From Actinomycetota bacterium (GTDB lineage Bacteria > Actinomycetota > Thermoleophilia > Solirubrobacterales > 70-9), in the NCBI GenBank assembly GCA_018268415.1, contig JAFDWO010000147.1, positions 1-47,071 of the forward strand: a DNA stretch of 47,071 nucleotides, in the 5' to 3' direction. The position numbers were made by a program, and so were the translations under genes. Of this stretch, positions 7,048 through 14,225 are shown piece after piece. The notes below the pieces were generated by a model that saw nothing but the letters and a program-made list of their open reading frames with translations, had not been told where the DNA came from and made no database searches. Numbering within the stretch: the stretch's first letter is position 1; each line of letters begins with the position of its first letter.

Positions 7048-9508
7048 GGAGCGTACCCCCGATCTTCGTCAGCTCCGCCTCGATCGAGGCGCGCGCCGCG
7101 TCCACCTCCTCGTCGGTGAGGGTGCGGTCGACGGCGCGGAATTCAAGCGCCAGCGCCAGGGACTTCTGGCCCTCGCCGAGCTGCGGCCCTTCGTAGAGAT
7201 CGAAGACGTCGGCGGCACGCAGCAGCTCTCCCCCACCCGCGAGGGTCGCGGCGCGGACCGTCGCGGCCGAGGTCGCGGCGGGGACGACGACGGCGAGATC
7301 CCGCAGCGCCGCCGGGAAGGTGGTGACGTCCTCGAAGGCCTCCTCACCGAGGGTCGCCGCCGCCAGCAAGGGAGCGGCGTCGATTTCGAAGCCGGCCGCG
7401 GCGGCGATGTCCCAGGTCCGGCAGACCAGCGGGTGGACCTCGCCCAGCCAGCCGAGCGGCGCGCCGCCGAGCGAGACCGCGGCGCTCCGGCCCGGGTGCA
7501 GGAACGGCTCGGAGGTCGGTTCGAAGTCCAGGGACGGGCAACCGAGCGTCGCGGCAAGCGCCTCGAGCACGCCCTTCAGGGCGAAGAAGTCGACGGGGTG
7601 CCCGCCGCCCCGCCAGGAGCGCGGCACCAGCGGCCCGACCGCGAGCGCACCGTACCGGTGCGGCTCGGTGACCGGGGCCGGCGTGTCGCCGGGGAAGTCA
7701 CCCGCCAGGGGACCGCCCTCCGCCGGCGGCGCGCCCCGCAGGTAGACCGCGCCGGCCTCGAAGAGCGCCACCGCCTCGGCGCCCCGCGCGAGGTTCCGCG
7801 CCGCCACGTCCAGCAGCGAGCCGAGCAGGGTCGTCCGCATCGCCGCGCCCTCGTCGGAGAGCGGGTTGGCGACCAGGACCGGGTTGGCCCGCGGGTCGGG
7901 CTCCTCGATCCGCAGGCGCCCCGCCTCGCCCCGGTTGTTGAAGCTCCAGCCGACGATCTGGTCGAAGCCGAGGTCGCGCAGCTCGTCCTCGGCCCGGCGC
8001 CGCAGTCGCTGCGTGCGGTTCAGGCGACCGACCTTGCCGGCGCCGACGCTCGGCAGCGTCGTCGGCAGGTGCCGGTCGAAGCCGTGGAGCCGCCCGACCT
8101 CCTCGATCAGGTCGATCTCCCGGGTCACGTCGTAATAACGGTCGGCGGGCACGGTCACCTCGAGGTCGGAGCCGTCGACCCGGACGCCGAAACCGAGGCG
8201 CTCCAGGGAGGCGACCTGGTCGGCCTGCGGGATCTCCATGCCGAGGATGCCGGTGACGCGGGCGCCGCGCAACCGCAGGATGCGGGGCTCCGGCGCCGGC
8301 GCGGCGACGTCGATCGTCCCCGGCACCATGGTCGCGCCGCAGAGCTCGACCAGGAGCTTCGAGGCGACGGCCTGGGCCCGCATCGTCAGATCGGGATGGA
8401 GTTGCTTCTCGAAGCGCGACGAGGCCTCCGAGCGCAGCGAGAGCCGACGCGAGGTCTGCAGGATGTTCGGCCCGTTCCAGTTCGCGGACTCGAGCAGCAG
8501 GTTCGTCGTCGCGTCGGAGACCTCGGAGACCTGCCCGCCCATCAGCCCGGCGATGCCGCTGGGCCGATCGCGATCACAGACCAGCACCGTGTCGGTGTCG
8601 AGCTCCCGCTCGACGTCGTCCAGGGTCGTCATCTTCTCCCCGGCCCGGGCGGTGCGGACGATCAGCTCGCCACCGGGGACCTTGTCGAGGTCGTAGGCGT
8701 GGAGCGGCTGGGCGGTGAGCAGCATCACGTAGTTGGTGATGTCGACGACGTTGGAGATCGGCCGCTGGCCGGCGGCGGCGAGGCGCTCCCGCAGCCAGAG
8801 TGGCGAGGGGCCGATCTTGACGTCCCGGAAGACGCGGGCGGTGAAGCGCGGGCAGAGGTCGGGGACCTCGACCGTGACCTTGGCGAAGTCCGCGGCGTTG
8901 CCGGGGGCCGTGGCGGGCGCGTCGTCGGTCCAGGGGTCGGCGCCGAGCGGCGCGCCGGTCACCGCGTGGACCTCGCGCGCCACCCCATGGACCCCGAAGC
9001 AATCGCTGCGGTTCGGCGTGACCTCGATCTCCAACACCGGCTCGGCCAGCGGGACGATCTCGGCCAGCGGCGTGCCCGCGGCGAGCGCGTCATCGAGCAC
9101 CATGATCCCGTCGTGGTCGTCGCCGACCTCGATCTCGTCGGCGGCGAGGATCATCCCTTCCGAGGCGACCCCGCGGAGCTTGGCCTTGCGCAGCTTCTCG
9201 CCGCCCGGCATCCGCGCGCCGGGGAGTGCCACGGCGACGGTCTGCCCGGCGCCGACGTTGGGGGCACCGCAGACGATCGTGCGCGGGTCGTTCTCGCCGA
9301 CGTCGACGGTGCAGACGCGCAGCCGGTCGGCGTCGGGGTGCTGGACGGCCTCGGTCACCTTGCCGATCACGAAGTTGTCGGGCGCGGGCGGGCCGACGAC
9401 GTCGATCCGCTCGACCTCGGTGCCGGTCATCACCAGCCGGTCGGCCAGCTCCTCGATCGGCATGCCGGGGTCGCAGTACTCGCGCAGCCAGGTGTAGGGA
9501 ACCCGCAT
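7040..9508 (-). CDS. pheT: Phenylalanyl-tRNA synthetase beta subunit
   Basis: 822 aa, normal length for bacterial PheT. Partner of PheS in the (alpha-beta)2 enzyme that charges tRNA-Phe. Order of domains seen: N-terminal RVPYTWLREYCD, EMAP/OB-like tRNA-binding domain (about 40-150, with GAPNVGAGQ), B3/B4 editing domain, B5 (with DVTREIDLIEEVGRLHGFD) and a C-terminal ferredoxin-anticodon-binding domain (FPAALRDLAVVVP and later, about residues 730-822). 25 nt after pheS, and overlapping argC at its 3' end. Confidence 0.97.
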   Translation of the reverse strand: MRVPYTWLREYCDPGMPIEELADRLVMTGTEVERIDVVGPPAPDNFVIGKVTEAVQHPDADRLRVCTVDVGENDPRTIVCGAPNVGAGQTVAVALPGARMPGGEKLRKAKLRGVASEGMILAADEIEVGDDHDGIMVLDDALAAGTPLAEIVPLAEPVLEIEVTPNRSDCFGVHGVAREVHAVTGAPLGADPWTDDAPATAPGNAADFAKVTVEVPDLCPRFTARVFRDVKIGPSPLWLRERLAAAGQRPISNVVDITNYVMLLTAQPLHAYDLDKVPGGELIVRTARAGEKMTTLDDVERELDTDTVLVCDRDRPSGIAGLMGGQVSEVSDATTNLLLESANWNGPNILQTSRRLSLRSEASSRFEKQLHPDLTMRAQAVASKLLVELCGATMVPGTIDVAAPAPEPRILRLRGARVTGILGMEIPQADQVASLERLGFGVRVDGSDLEVTVPADRYYDVTREIDLIEEVGRLHGFDRHLPTTLPSVGAGKVGRLNRTQRLRRRAEDELRDLGFDQIVGWSFNNRGEAGRLRIEEPDPRANPVLVANPLSDEGAAMRTTLLGSLLDVAARNLARGAEAVALFEAGAVYLRGAPPAEGGPLAGDFPGDTPAPVTEPHRYGALAVGPLVPRSWRGGGHPVDFFALKGVLEALAATLGCPSLDFEPTSEPFLHPGRSAAVSLGGAPLGWLGEVHPLVCRTWDIAAAAGFEIDAAPLLAAATLGEEAFEDVTTFPAALRDLAVVVPAATSAATVRAATLAGGGELLRAADVFDLYEGPQLGEGQKSLALALEFRAVDRTLTDEEVDAARASIEAELTKIGGTLRA

Positions 9509-9533
9509 CAGTCGCTCCTCGTCGTCAGCAGGT

Positions 9534-10592
9534 TCATGCGAACTGCTCCAGCATCCGCACGTCGTTGTCGAAGAAGCGGCGCAGATCGGGGACGGAGTGG
9601 CGCAGCATCGCCACCCGCTCGATCCCGAGGCCGAAGGCGAAGCCCTGGACGCGCTCGGCGTCGTAGCCGTTCTCGGCGACGAATCCGAGCACGTTCGGGT
9701 CGACCATCCCGGCCCCGAGGATCTCGATCCAGCCCTGCCCCTTGCAGAGGTTGCAGCGGCTGCCGTCGGCGAGGACGCCGGTGCCCTCGCACTGGAAGCA
9801 GGAGACGTCGACCTCGACGCTCGGCTCGGTGAAGGGGAAGTAGTGCGGCCGCAGGCGCACCTCGCGGGTGTCGCCGAAGAGCGCCCGGGACATCGCCAGA
9901 AGCGTGCCCTGCAGGTCCGCGAGGGTCAGCCCCTCGGCGATCGCCAACCCCTCCATCTGGTGGAACATCGGGCTGTGGGTGGCGTCGGAGTCGCGCCGAT
10001 AGACCTTGCCGGGGATGACGATGAAGATCGGCGGGGCCTGGGTCTCCATCGCCCGGATCTGCATCGGCGAGGTGTGGGTGCGCAGCAGCACGTCGGGGTG
10101 CGACTGGATGTAGAAGGTGTCCTGGAGCTGGCGGGCGGGGTGGCCGACCGGATGGTTCAGCGCGGTGAAGTTGTAGTAGTCGTGCTCGATCTCCGGGCCT
10201 TCGGCGACCTCGTAACCGAGCCCGACCATGATGTCCTCGATCAGCCGCGTCGTGCGGGTGATCAGGTGCTGGTGGCCGACCGGACGCGGCGGCGCGCCGG
10301 GCATCGTCACGTCGACCCGGTCGGCGACGAGTCTGGCCTCGAGCTCGGCGGCGCCCGCCCGCTCGGCGCCCGCGGCGATCAGCGCCTCGAGCTCCTTGCG
10401 GGCCTTGTTGGCGGAGCCGCCGACCGGGCCGCGTTCCTCCGGCGGCAGCTGGGCGATCCCGCGCAGGATCTGGGTCAGCTCCGCTTTGCGCCCGAGGTAC
10501 TTGACCCGCAACTCCTCCAGCGCAGCGGTCGAGGAGGCGCCTGAGATCGCCCCCGTGGCCTCGGCCCGGATCTTCTCGATCTGCTCAAGCAT
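9534..10592 (-). CDS. pheS: Phenylalanyl-tRNA synthetase alpha subunit
   Basis: 352 aa. Catalytic class-II subunit activating phenylalanine. An N-terminal coiled coil (about 1-90) is followed by the catalytic core: DTFYIQ and LLRTHTSPMQIRAM (motif 2 region), FHQMEGLAI, and the C-terminal motif 3 GFAFGLGIERVAMLRH. A CxxC...CxxC pair (CFQCEGTG and CNLCKGQG), seen in some bacterial PheS proteins, suggests a bound zinc. ATG start overlaps the stop of the upstream methyltransferase (ATGCTTGA). Confidence 0.97.
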   Translation of the reverse strand: MLEQIEKIRAEATGAISGASSTAALEELRVKYLGRKAELTQILRGIAQLPPEERGPVGGSANKARKELEALIAAGAERAGAAELEARLVADRVDVTMPGAPPRPVGHQHLITRTTRLIEDIMVGLGYEVAEGPEIEHDYYNFTALNHPVGHPARQLQDTFYIQSHPDVLLRTHTSPMQIRAMETQAPPIFIVIPGKVYRRDSDATHSPMFHQMEGLAIAEGLTLADLQGTLLAMSRALFGDTREVRLRPHYFPFTEPSVEVDVSCFQCEGTGVLADGSRCNLCKGQGWIEILGAGMVDPNVLGFVAENGYDAERVQGFAFGLGIERVAMLRHSVPDLRRFFDNDVRMLEQFA

Positions 10593-11370
10593 GCTCGTGG
10601 ACCTCGCTCATCCGCGCGCACGCTACAGCCGCCGCGGCGGCGACGTTCAGTGACTCGGCCCCTCCGCGCAGCGGGATCGTCGCGCTCGCCGCGCAGGCGG
10701 CCACCACCTCTGGCCGCAATCCGTCCCGCTCGGCACCCAGGCAGAGGGTCGCGGCACCGGCCAGCGCCGCGAGCCCGTCGCCTCCGTGGGCGAGGAGGGC
10801 GACGCGCGGCTCCGGCGTCGCCTCGACCCCGGCCACGCTCACCGGCGGCCGGGCGAACAAGGATCCCATGCTGGCCCGGGTCGCCTTCGGACCGAAGGGG
10901 TCGGCGCAGCCGGGGCCGAGCGCGACAGTCGCGTCGAGGAGCGCGTGGGCGGTGCGGACGATCGTGCCGACGTTGCCGGGATCGCCGACCCCGTCGAGGT
11001 AGACGCAGGGCGCCGCGAGCGGGGCGTCCGTGGGACGGTCCCAGACCGCGAGCGCCCGGGTCCCGGAGCCCAGCGAGGAGACCGACGCAAGCAACTCCGG
11101 CGCGACCTCGTCGAAGTTCGCCACGCCGCCGCCGCGGTCGTCCTTCGGCCCGTCCGGCGGGCCGAAGGACGACCGCCCCCCGTCGGCCCGGGTAAGGGAC
11201 GACCGCGGGGCGGCCGCCACGAGGGCGAACCGCGGTTTCGCGCCCGCCGCGAGCCCCGCCGCGAGCAGGTCCTCGCCCTCGGTCACGAACAGGCCCTCCC
11301 GCTCGCGGTGCTTGCGCTCCCGCAGCTTGCGGACCAGCTTCAGCTTCTCGTTGTCTTTGCTTTCGATCAT
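10585..11370 (-). CDS. SpoU/TrmH-family RNA 2'-O-methyltransferase
   Basis: 261 aa. SPOUT methyltransferase acting on rRNA or tRNA with S-adenosylmethionine. Substrate-binding N-terminus (KLKLVRKLRERKHRE, VTEGEDLL), then the trefoil-knot domain: motif 1 DPGNVGTIVRTA, motif 2 LGAERDGL and motif 3 IPLRGGAESLNVAAAAAV. Residues about 55-82 form an atypical Arg/Ser/Gly/Pro-rich insertion encoded by a long palindrome (11135-11175 plus outer repeats). The gene commonly sits near pheST in other bacteria, as here. The target nucleotide cannot be told. Confidence 0.93.
   Translation of the reverse strand: MIESKDNEKLKLVRKLRERKHREREGLFVTEGEDLLAAGLAAGAKPRFALVAAAPRSSLTRADGGRSSFGPPDGPKDDRGGGVANFDEVAPELLASVSSLGSGTRALAVWDRPTDAPLAAPCVYLDGVGDPGNVGTIVRTAHALLDATVALGPGCADPFGPKATRASMGSLFARPPVSVAGVEATPEPRVALLAHGGDGLAALAGAATLCLGAERDGLRPEVVAACAASATIPLRGGAESLNVAAAAAVACARMSEVHEHA
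11135..11175. repeat. In-frame palindrome inside the RNA methyltransferase gene
   Basis: Left arm CGGTCGTCCTTCGGCCCG (11135-11152) and right arm 11158-11175 are exact 18-bp reverse complements around the loop TCCGG. An outer copy of the GGACGACCG core (GGGACGACCGCGG, 11197-11209) can pair with CCGCGGTCGTCC at 11132-11143, giving a nested alternative. It encodes residues about 66-79 of the methyltransferase, in a region with no family signature, without breaking the frame. Confidence 0.92.
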
Positions 11371-11390
11371 TCGCTCACCAGAAAAGTCCT

Positions 11391-11423
11391 CAAACGAAAA
11401 CGGGCCGCAAATTTTGCGGCCCG
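11391..11423 (-). terminator. Rho-independent terminator of rpmI-rplT
   Basis: 11-bp perfect stem CGGGCCGCAAA / TTTGCGGCCCG (11401-11411 and 11413-11423) with minimal loop, followed on the minus strand by TTTTCGTTTG. It lies 30 nt after the rplT stop and 20 nt before the methyltransferase ATG, so the methyltransferase-pheST-arg genes need readthrough or their own promoter. Confidence 0.9.
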
Positions 11424-11453
11424 CCCGGAAGAGTCAGAAGTGTCAGCCTGCGC

Positions 11454-11813
11454 TCAGGCGGCCGCACCCTCCCGGGCTATCTCCACGAATCGGCGGAACC
11501 CCTCCGGGTCCGAGACGGCGATCTCGGCCAGCATCTTGCGGTTCACCTCGACCTCGGCCTTGTTCAGGCCGTTCATCAGTTCGGAGTAGCTCATGCCCTC
11601 CAGCCGCGCGGCGGCGTTGATCCGGGTGATCCAGAGCCGGCGGAAGGTCCGCTTCTTGTTGCGCCGATCGCGGTAGGCGTACATGCCCGACCGCTGCACC
11701 TGCTCTTTGGCGAACCGGTAGGAAGAATGCTTACGCCCGAAGTAGCCCTTGGCTTCTTTCAGGACCTTGCGGCGCTTCTTGCGCGCGTGGACGCTGCGCT
11801 TGACGCGACTCAC
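11454..11813 (-). CDS. rplT: 50S ribosomal protein L20
   Basis: 119 aa, standard length. Early-assembly 23S rRNA-binding protein. Diagnostic sequences: [19 protein letters not shown] at the start, [35 protein letters not shown] and [11 protein letters not shown] start whose GTGA overlaps the rpmI stop, so it is translationally coupled to L35, the universal gene order. Followed by a strong terminator. Confidence 0.98.
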   Translation of the reverse strand: MSRVKRSVHARKKRRKVLKEAKGYFGRKHSSYRFAKEQVQRSGMYAYRDRRNKKRTFRRLWITRINAAARLEGMSYSELMNGLNKAEVEVNRKMLAEIAVSDPEGFRRFVEIAREGAAA

Positions 11814-12010
11814 TTGCCGCCTCCGAGGAGCTGCCGGACGTTCGGCACGTCGACTTTGGCGATCTCTGCGGGCCTCGCCATGTTCCGCTTACGCTTCGGC
11901 GACTTTTTCTCCAGGATGTGGCTGGAGTACGCGTGACGTCCTCGGATCTTCCCGGTGGCGGACTTCTTGAAGCGCTTCTTGGCGCCCGAGTGAGTTTTCA
12001 TCTTCGGCAT
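11810..12010 (-). CDS. rpmI: 50S ribosomal protein L35
   Basis: 66 aa from ATG at 12010. Starts [20 protein letters not shown], the canonical L35 N-terminus, with the basic stretch [14 protein letters not shown] in the middle and [12 protein letters not shown] at the end. It is the real coding part of a much longer open frame, most of which is only the antisense of wecB. Normally it follows infC directly; here infC is about 3.6 kb away. The 51 nt to the divergent wecB gene must carry both promoters. Confidence 0.97.
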   Translation of the reverse strand: MPKMKTHSGAKKRFKKSATGKIRGRHAYSSHILEKKSPKRKRNMARPAEIAKVDVPNVRQLLGGGK

Positions 12011-12061
12011 ACGGGTCCGACATTGAAGCAGAAGCGGGCCACTGGGTAGGGTCACGCCTCG

Positions 12062-13162
12062 ATGCGCATCCTCTACGTCGTCGGCACCCGTCCCAACTTC
12101 GTCAAGACCGCGCCCGTGATCTCGGCGATGCGAAGCCGTTTGGTCGACAGCAGGCACGTCATCGTCCACACCGGCCAACATTACGACCGGCTGATGTCGG
12201 AGGTCTTCCTCGAGGAGCTCGGCGTGCCCGCCCCGGACCACATGCTCGAAGTCGGCTCGGGCACCCACGCCCAGCAGACCGCCCGCACGATGGAGCGGCT
12301 GGAGCCGGTGATCGAGGCCGAGCGGCCCGACCTGCTGGTCGTCCCCGGCGACGTCAACTCGACCCTGGCGGCGGTCTTGACCGCGGTGAAGATGGGGGTG
12401 CCGGTCGCCCACGTCGAGTCGGGGCTGCGCAGCTTCGACCTCTCGATGCCGGAGGAGGTCAACCGGATCGTCGCCGACCGCTTCGGCTCCCACCTCTTCC
12501 TCCACTCCGAGGAGGCGATCGGCAACCTGCGCGCCGAAGGGATCGCGCCGGAACGCATGCACTTCGTCGGCAACACGATGATCGACACGCTGGTCGCGCT
12601 GGAGGACCGGATCGCCGCGGCGGGCGCGGCGGCGAAGCTCGGCCTCTCCCCCGGCTCCTACCTCCTCGTCACCCTGCACCGCCCGGCGCTGGTCGACGGC
12701 CCGCTCCTGGCCGAGACGGTCGCCCACCTCGCCCACCTGGCCCGCGACATGCCGGTCGTCTTCCCCGTCCACCCGCGGACCCGCAAGATGATGGAGGCCC
12801 TGCCCGACTGGTCCCCGCCCCCCGGGCTGATGCTGACCGAGCCCTGTGGCTATCTCGACTTCCTTTCGCTGGAGACCGACGCCCGCGCCGTCCTCACCGA
12901 CTCGGGCGGCATCCAGGAGGAGACGACCTACCTGGGCGTCCCCTGCTTCACCCTGCGCGCCAACACCGAGCGCCCGGTGACCGTGGACCTCGGCACCAAC
13001 ACCCTGCTCGGCCTCGACCCCGGCGCGATCGCCGAGATCCCCGCCGTCCTCGCCGACCGCTCCGCCGAGCGCCCCGCGCCTCCTCCTCTCTGGGACGGCC
13101 ACGCCGCCGAGCGCATCGCCGACATCCTCTCCCCGCCCGACCCGGAAATGCTTACGGCCTAG
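12062..13162 (+). CDS. wecB: UDP-N-acetylglucosamine 2-epimerase (non-hydrolysing)
   Basis: 366 aa. Interconverts UDP-GlcNAc and UDP-ManNAc for cell-surface polysaccharide. GT-B-like epimerase fold: [12 protein letters not shown] (8-19), HTGQHYD (about 37-43), [42 protein letters not shown] and [10 protein letters not shown] (UDP-binding). All core motifs are intact. It is divergent from rpmI-rplT and stands alone, with the composite repeat B directly after its stop. Confidence 0.95.
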   Translation: MRILYVVGTRPNFVKTAPVISAMRSRLVDSRHVIVHTGQHYDRLMSEVFLEELGVPAPDHMLEVGSGTHAQQTARTMERLEPVIEAERPDLLVVPGDVNSTLAAVLTAVKMGVPVAHVESGLRSFDLSMPEEVNRIVADRFGSHLFLHSEEAIGNLRAEGIAPERMHFVGNTMIDTLVALEDRIAAAGAAAKLGLSPGSYLLVTLHRPALVDGPLLAETVAHLAHLARDMPVVFPVHPRTRKMMEALPDWSPPPGLMLTEPCGYLDFLSLETDARAVLTDSGGIQEETTYLGVPCFTLRANTERPVTVDLGTNTLLGLDPGAIAEIPAVLADRSAERPAPPPLWDGHAAERIADILSPPDPEMLTA

Positions 13163-13258
13163 GGGTTGATCCCGCAGGCTCGGGGCGCGGGGGGAGCCGG
13201 CACGCGGAGAGGATGCGACCTCGGCCGGCCGACGCCCCAGAAGGGATGGGGGCCCTGA

Positions 13259-13377
13259 AGCTGTCGCCCGTGGGGGAAGGGATGCGGCCTCCCCGAGCTG
13301 TCGCCCGGGGAAGAGCCTTGGCCCCTCGAGCTGTCGCCCGTGAGGGCAAGGCCCCCGGCCCCCTCAAGCTGTCGCCC
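13259..13377 (+). repeat. Tandem AGCTGTCGCCC units (copy B)
   Basis: Four exact AGCTGTCGCCC 11-mers start at 13259, 13296, 13329 and 13367, 33 to 38 nt apart, separated by related GGGGAAGGGATGCGGCC-like spacers. Copy C keeps one unit (27326-27336), and copy A has degenerate inverted ones. Irregular spacing and the lack of unique spacers exclude a CRISPR array. Confidence 0.9.
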
Positions 13378-13393
13378 CTTGCGGAAAGGGATG

Positions 13394-13445
13394 CGGCCGT
13401 CTCGTCCACGGCCCTGGCAGGCTGTGGCCGTGGCCGAGACGGCCG
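13394..13445 (+). repeat. Hairpin P1 of copy B
   Basis: Arms of 20 nt (13394-13413 and 13426-13445) pair at 19 positions (T at 13405 is mismatched). Loop CTGGCAGGCTGT. With one flanking base on each side, the loop reads CCTGGCAGGCTGTG, the exact reverse complement of the P5 loop 550 nt downstream. Confidence 0.93.
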
Positions 13446-13666
13446 GGGGTACGGGGAGCGGGCGGCGGGAAGCACGGAAGGCCCCCGGGAGGGTGCGGGC
13501 GGATCCCTCACGCGAGGGACACGGCGCTCCCACGGACCCCCCGATCCCGGCGTCCGGGGGCCGGAGGGTGCGACCGTTCCGTGACGGGACCGTCACGGAA
13601 AGAGGGATCCCGTCACGGAGACGTAGGGAACTCCACGCCTCCTCCGGTGTTGTCCAACGCTCACGG

Positions 13667-13718
13667 ACGCGTTCCGTACTTTGACCCTGCCATGGCAGGG
13701 TCAAAGTACGGAACGCGT
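13667..13718. repeat. P3: perfect 52-bp palindrome
   Basis: Arms 13667-13692 and 13693-13718 are exact reverse complements with no spacer. The half-site begins ACGCGTTCCGTACTTTGACC and the centre is CCATGG. Perfect spacerless palindromes of this length are unstable in DNA and are better candidates for a protein-binding or recombination site than for an RNA hairpin. It overlaps P4 by 3 nt. Confidence 0.95.
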
Positions 13719-13748
13719 TCCCGGGCCTTCTTTCCGGGCCCGGGAACG
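13716..13748 (+). repeat. P4 hairpin of copy B
   Basis: Arms CGTTCCCGGGCC (13716-13727) and GGCCCGGGAACG (13737-13748) with loop TTCTTTCCG. Directly abuts the 52-bp palindrome, as in copy C. Confidence 0.9.
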
Positions 13749-13938
13749 GACCGAAGGGTCCCGGGAGGGTGACGTTCCCGGCGTCTTAGTGATCGATCGG
13801 GGCGGGGTGTGGCCGCTCCCGCACGGACCCGTCACGGAAGTCCGACCTCCTCCCGTCTCTGTGTCTCCCCCCAATCCCTGTCCCCCCTTTTTTCACGACC
13901 TCCTCCCGTCTCTGCGTCGTCTTCCTCACGACCCCTCC

Positions 13939-13998
13939 CGTCCCGGGCGCCTCATGGCGCTCACAGCCTGCCAGGAGCGCCATGAGGCGCCCGGGACG
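13939..13998 (+). repeat. P5 hairpin with 14-nt loop (copy B)
   Basis: Perfect 23-bp stem (13939-13961 and 13976-13998, starting CGTCCCGGGCGCC) closing the loop CACAGCCTGCCAGG (13962-13975). The loop is complementary to the P1 loop. Stem and loop are identical in copy C (27974-28033). Confidence 0.95.
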
Positions 13999-14225
13999 CA
14001 GCTCGGACGGGCGCAGGGGTCGGGGTCGCGCGGCGACGCACCCCCGGACGCATCTCGGACGGGTACGGGGGCCGCGGGTCGGGGTCGGGCAGCCACGCAC
14101 CCCGCGGCGCAACTCGGACGGACGCACGGGCCGCGGGTCGCGCCGCACCTCTGACGCGCCGCATCTCGGACGGGCGCCGGGCCGGGGTCGGGCCGTCCCT
14201 TACCCGCCCCCGCCGCCCCACCCAC

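Larger units (their letters stand above)
13230..14200 (+). repeat. Composite palindromic 3'-end element, copy B
   Basis: Fills most of the 1063 nt between wecB and the convergent secreted-protein gene. Order: four AGCTGTCGCCC units, hairpin P1 (13394-13445), P2 (13577-13600, TTCCGTGACGG / CCGTCACGGAA), P3 (13667-13718), P4 (13716-13748), a pyrimidine-rich tract (about 13845-13938), P5 (13939-13998) and four CTCGGACGG units (from 14002, 14054, 14113 and 14165). Copy C has the same order and near-identical sequence over most blocks. P2 to P3 are 90 nt apart in both. No gene was recognised; ORFs here are short and cross the palindromes. Confidence 0.9.

Noticed and set aside
6968..9832. A 954-codon plus-strand open frame over pheT
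   Set aside because: Antisense to pheT and pheS; composition is Arg/Asp/Gly-rich with no family motifs.
11810..13102. A 430-codon minus-strand ORF ending at L35
   Set aside because: Only the last 66 codons are L35. The rest is antisense to wecB.
13259..13377. Regular AGCTGTCGCCC units as a CRISPR array
   Set aside because: Units are only 11 nt, spacers are similar to each other, and no cas gene is present.
13159..13704. Minus-strand ORF in composite B with translated similarity to ORFs in copies A (45-422) and C (27112-27543)
   Set aside because: The similarity comes from the repeated DNA itself (segment PPAVSATATAC is the P1 hairpin). The frames do not keep common ends, and the three cross palindromes. 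A small conserved peptide is not fully excluded.
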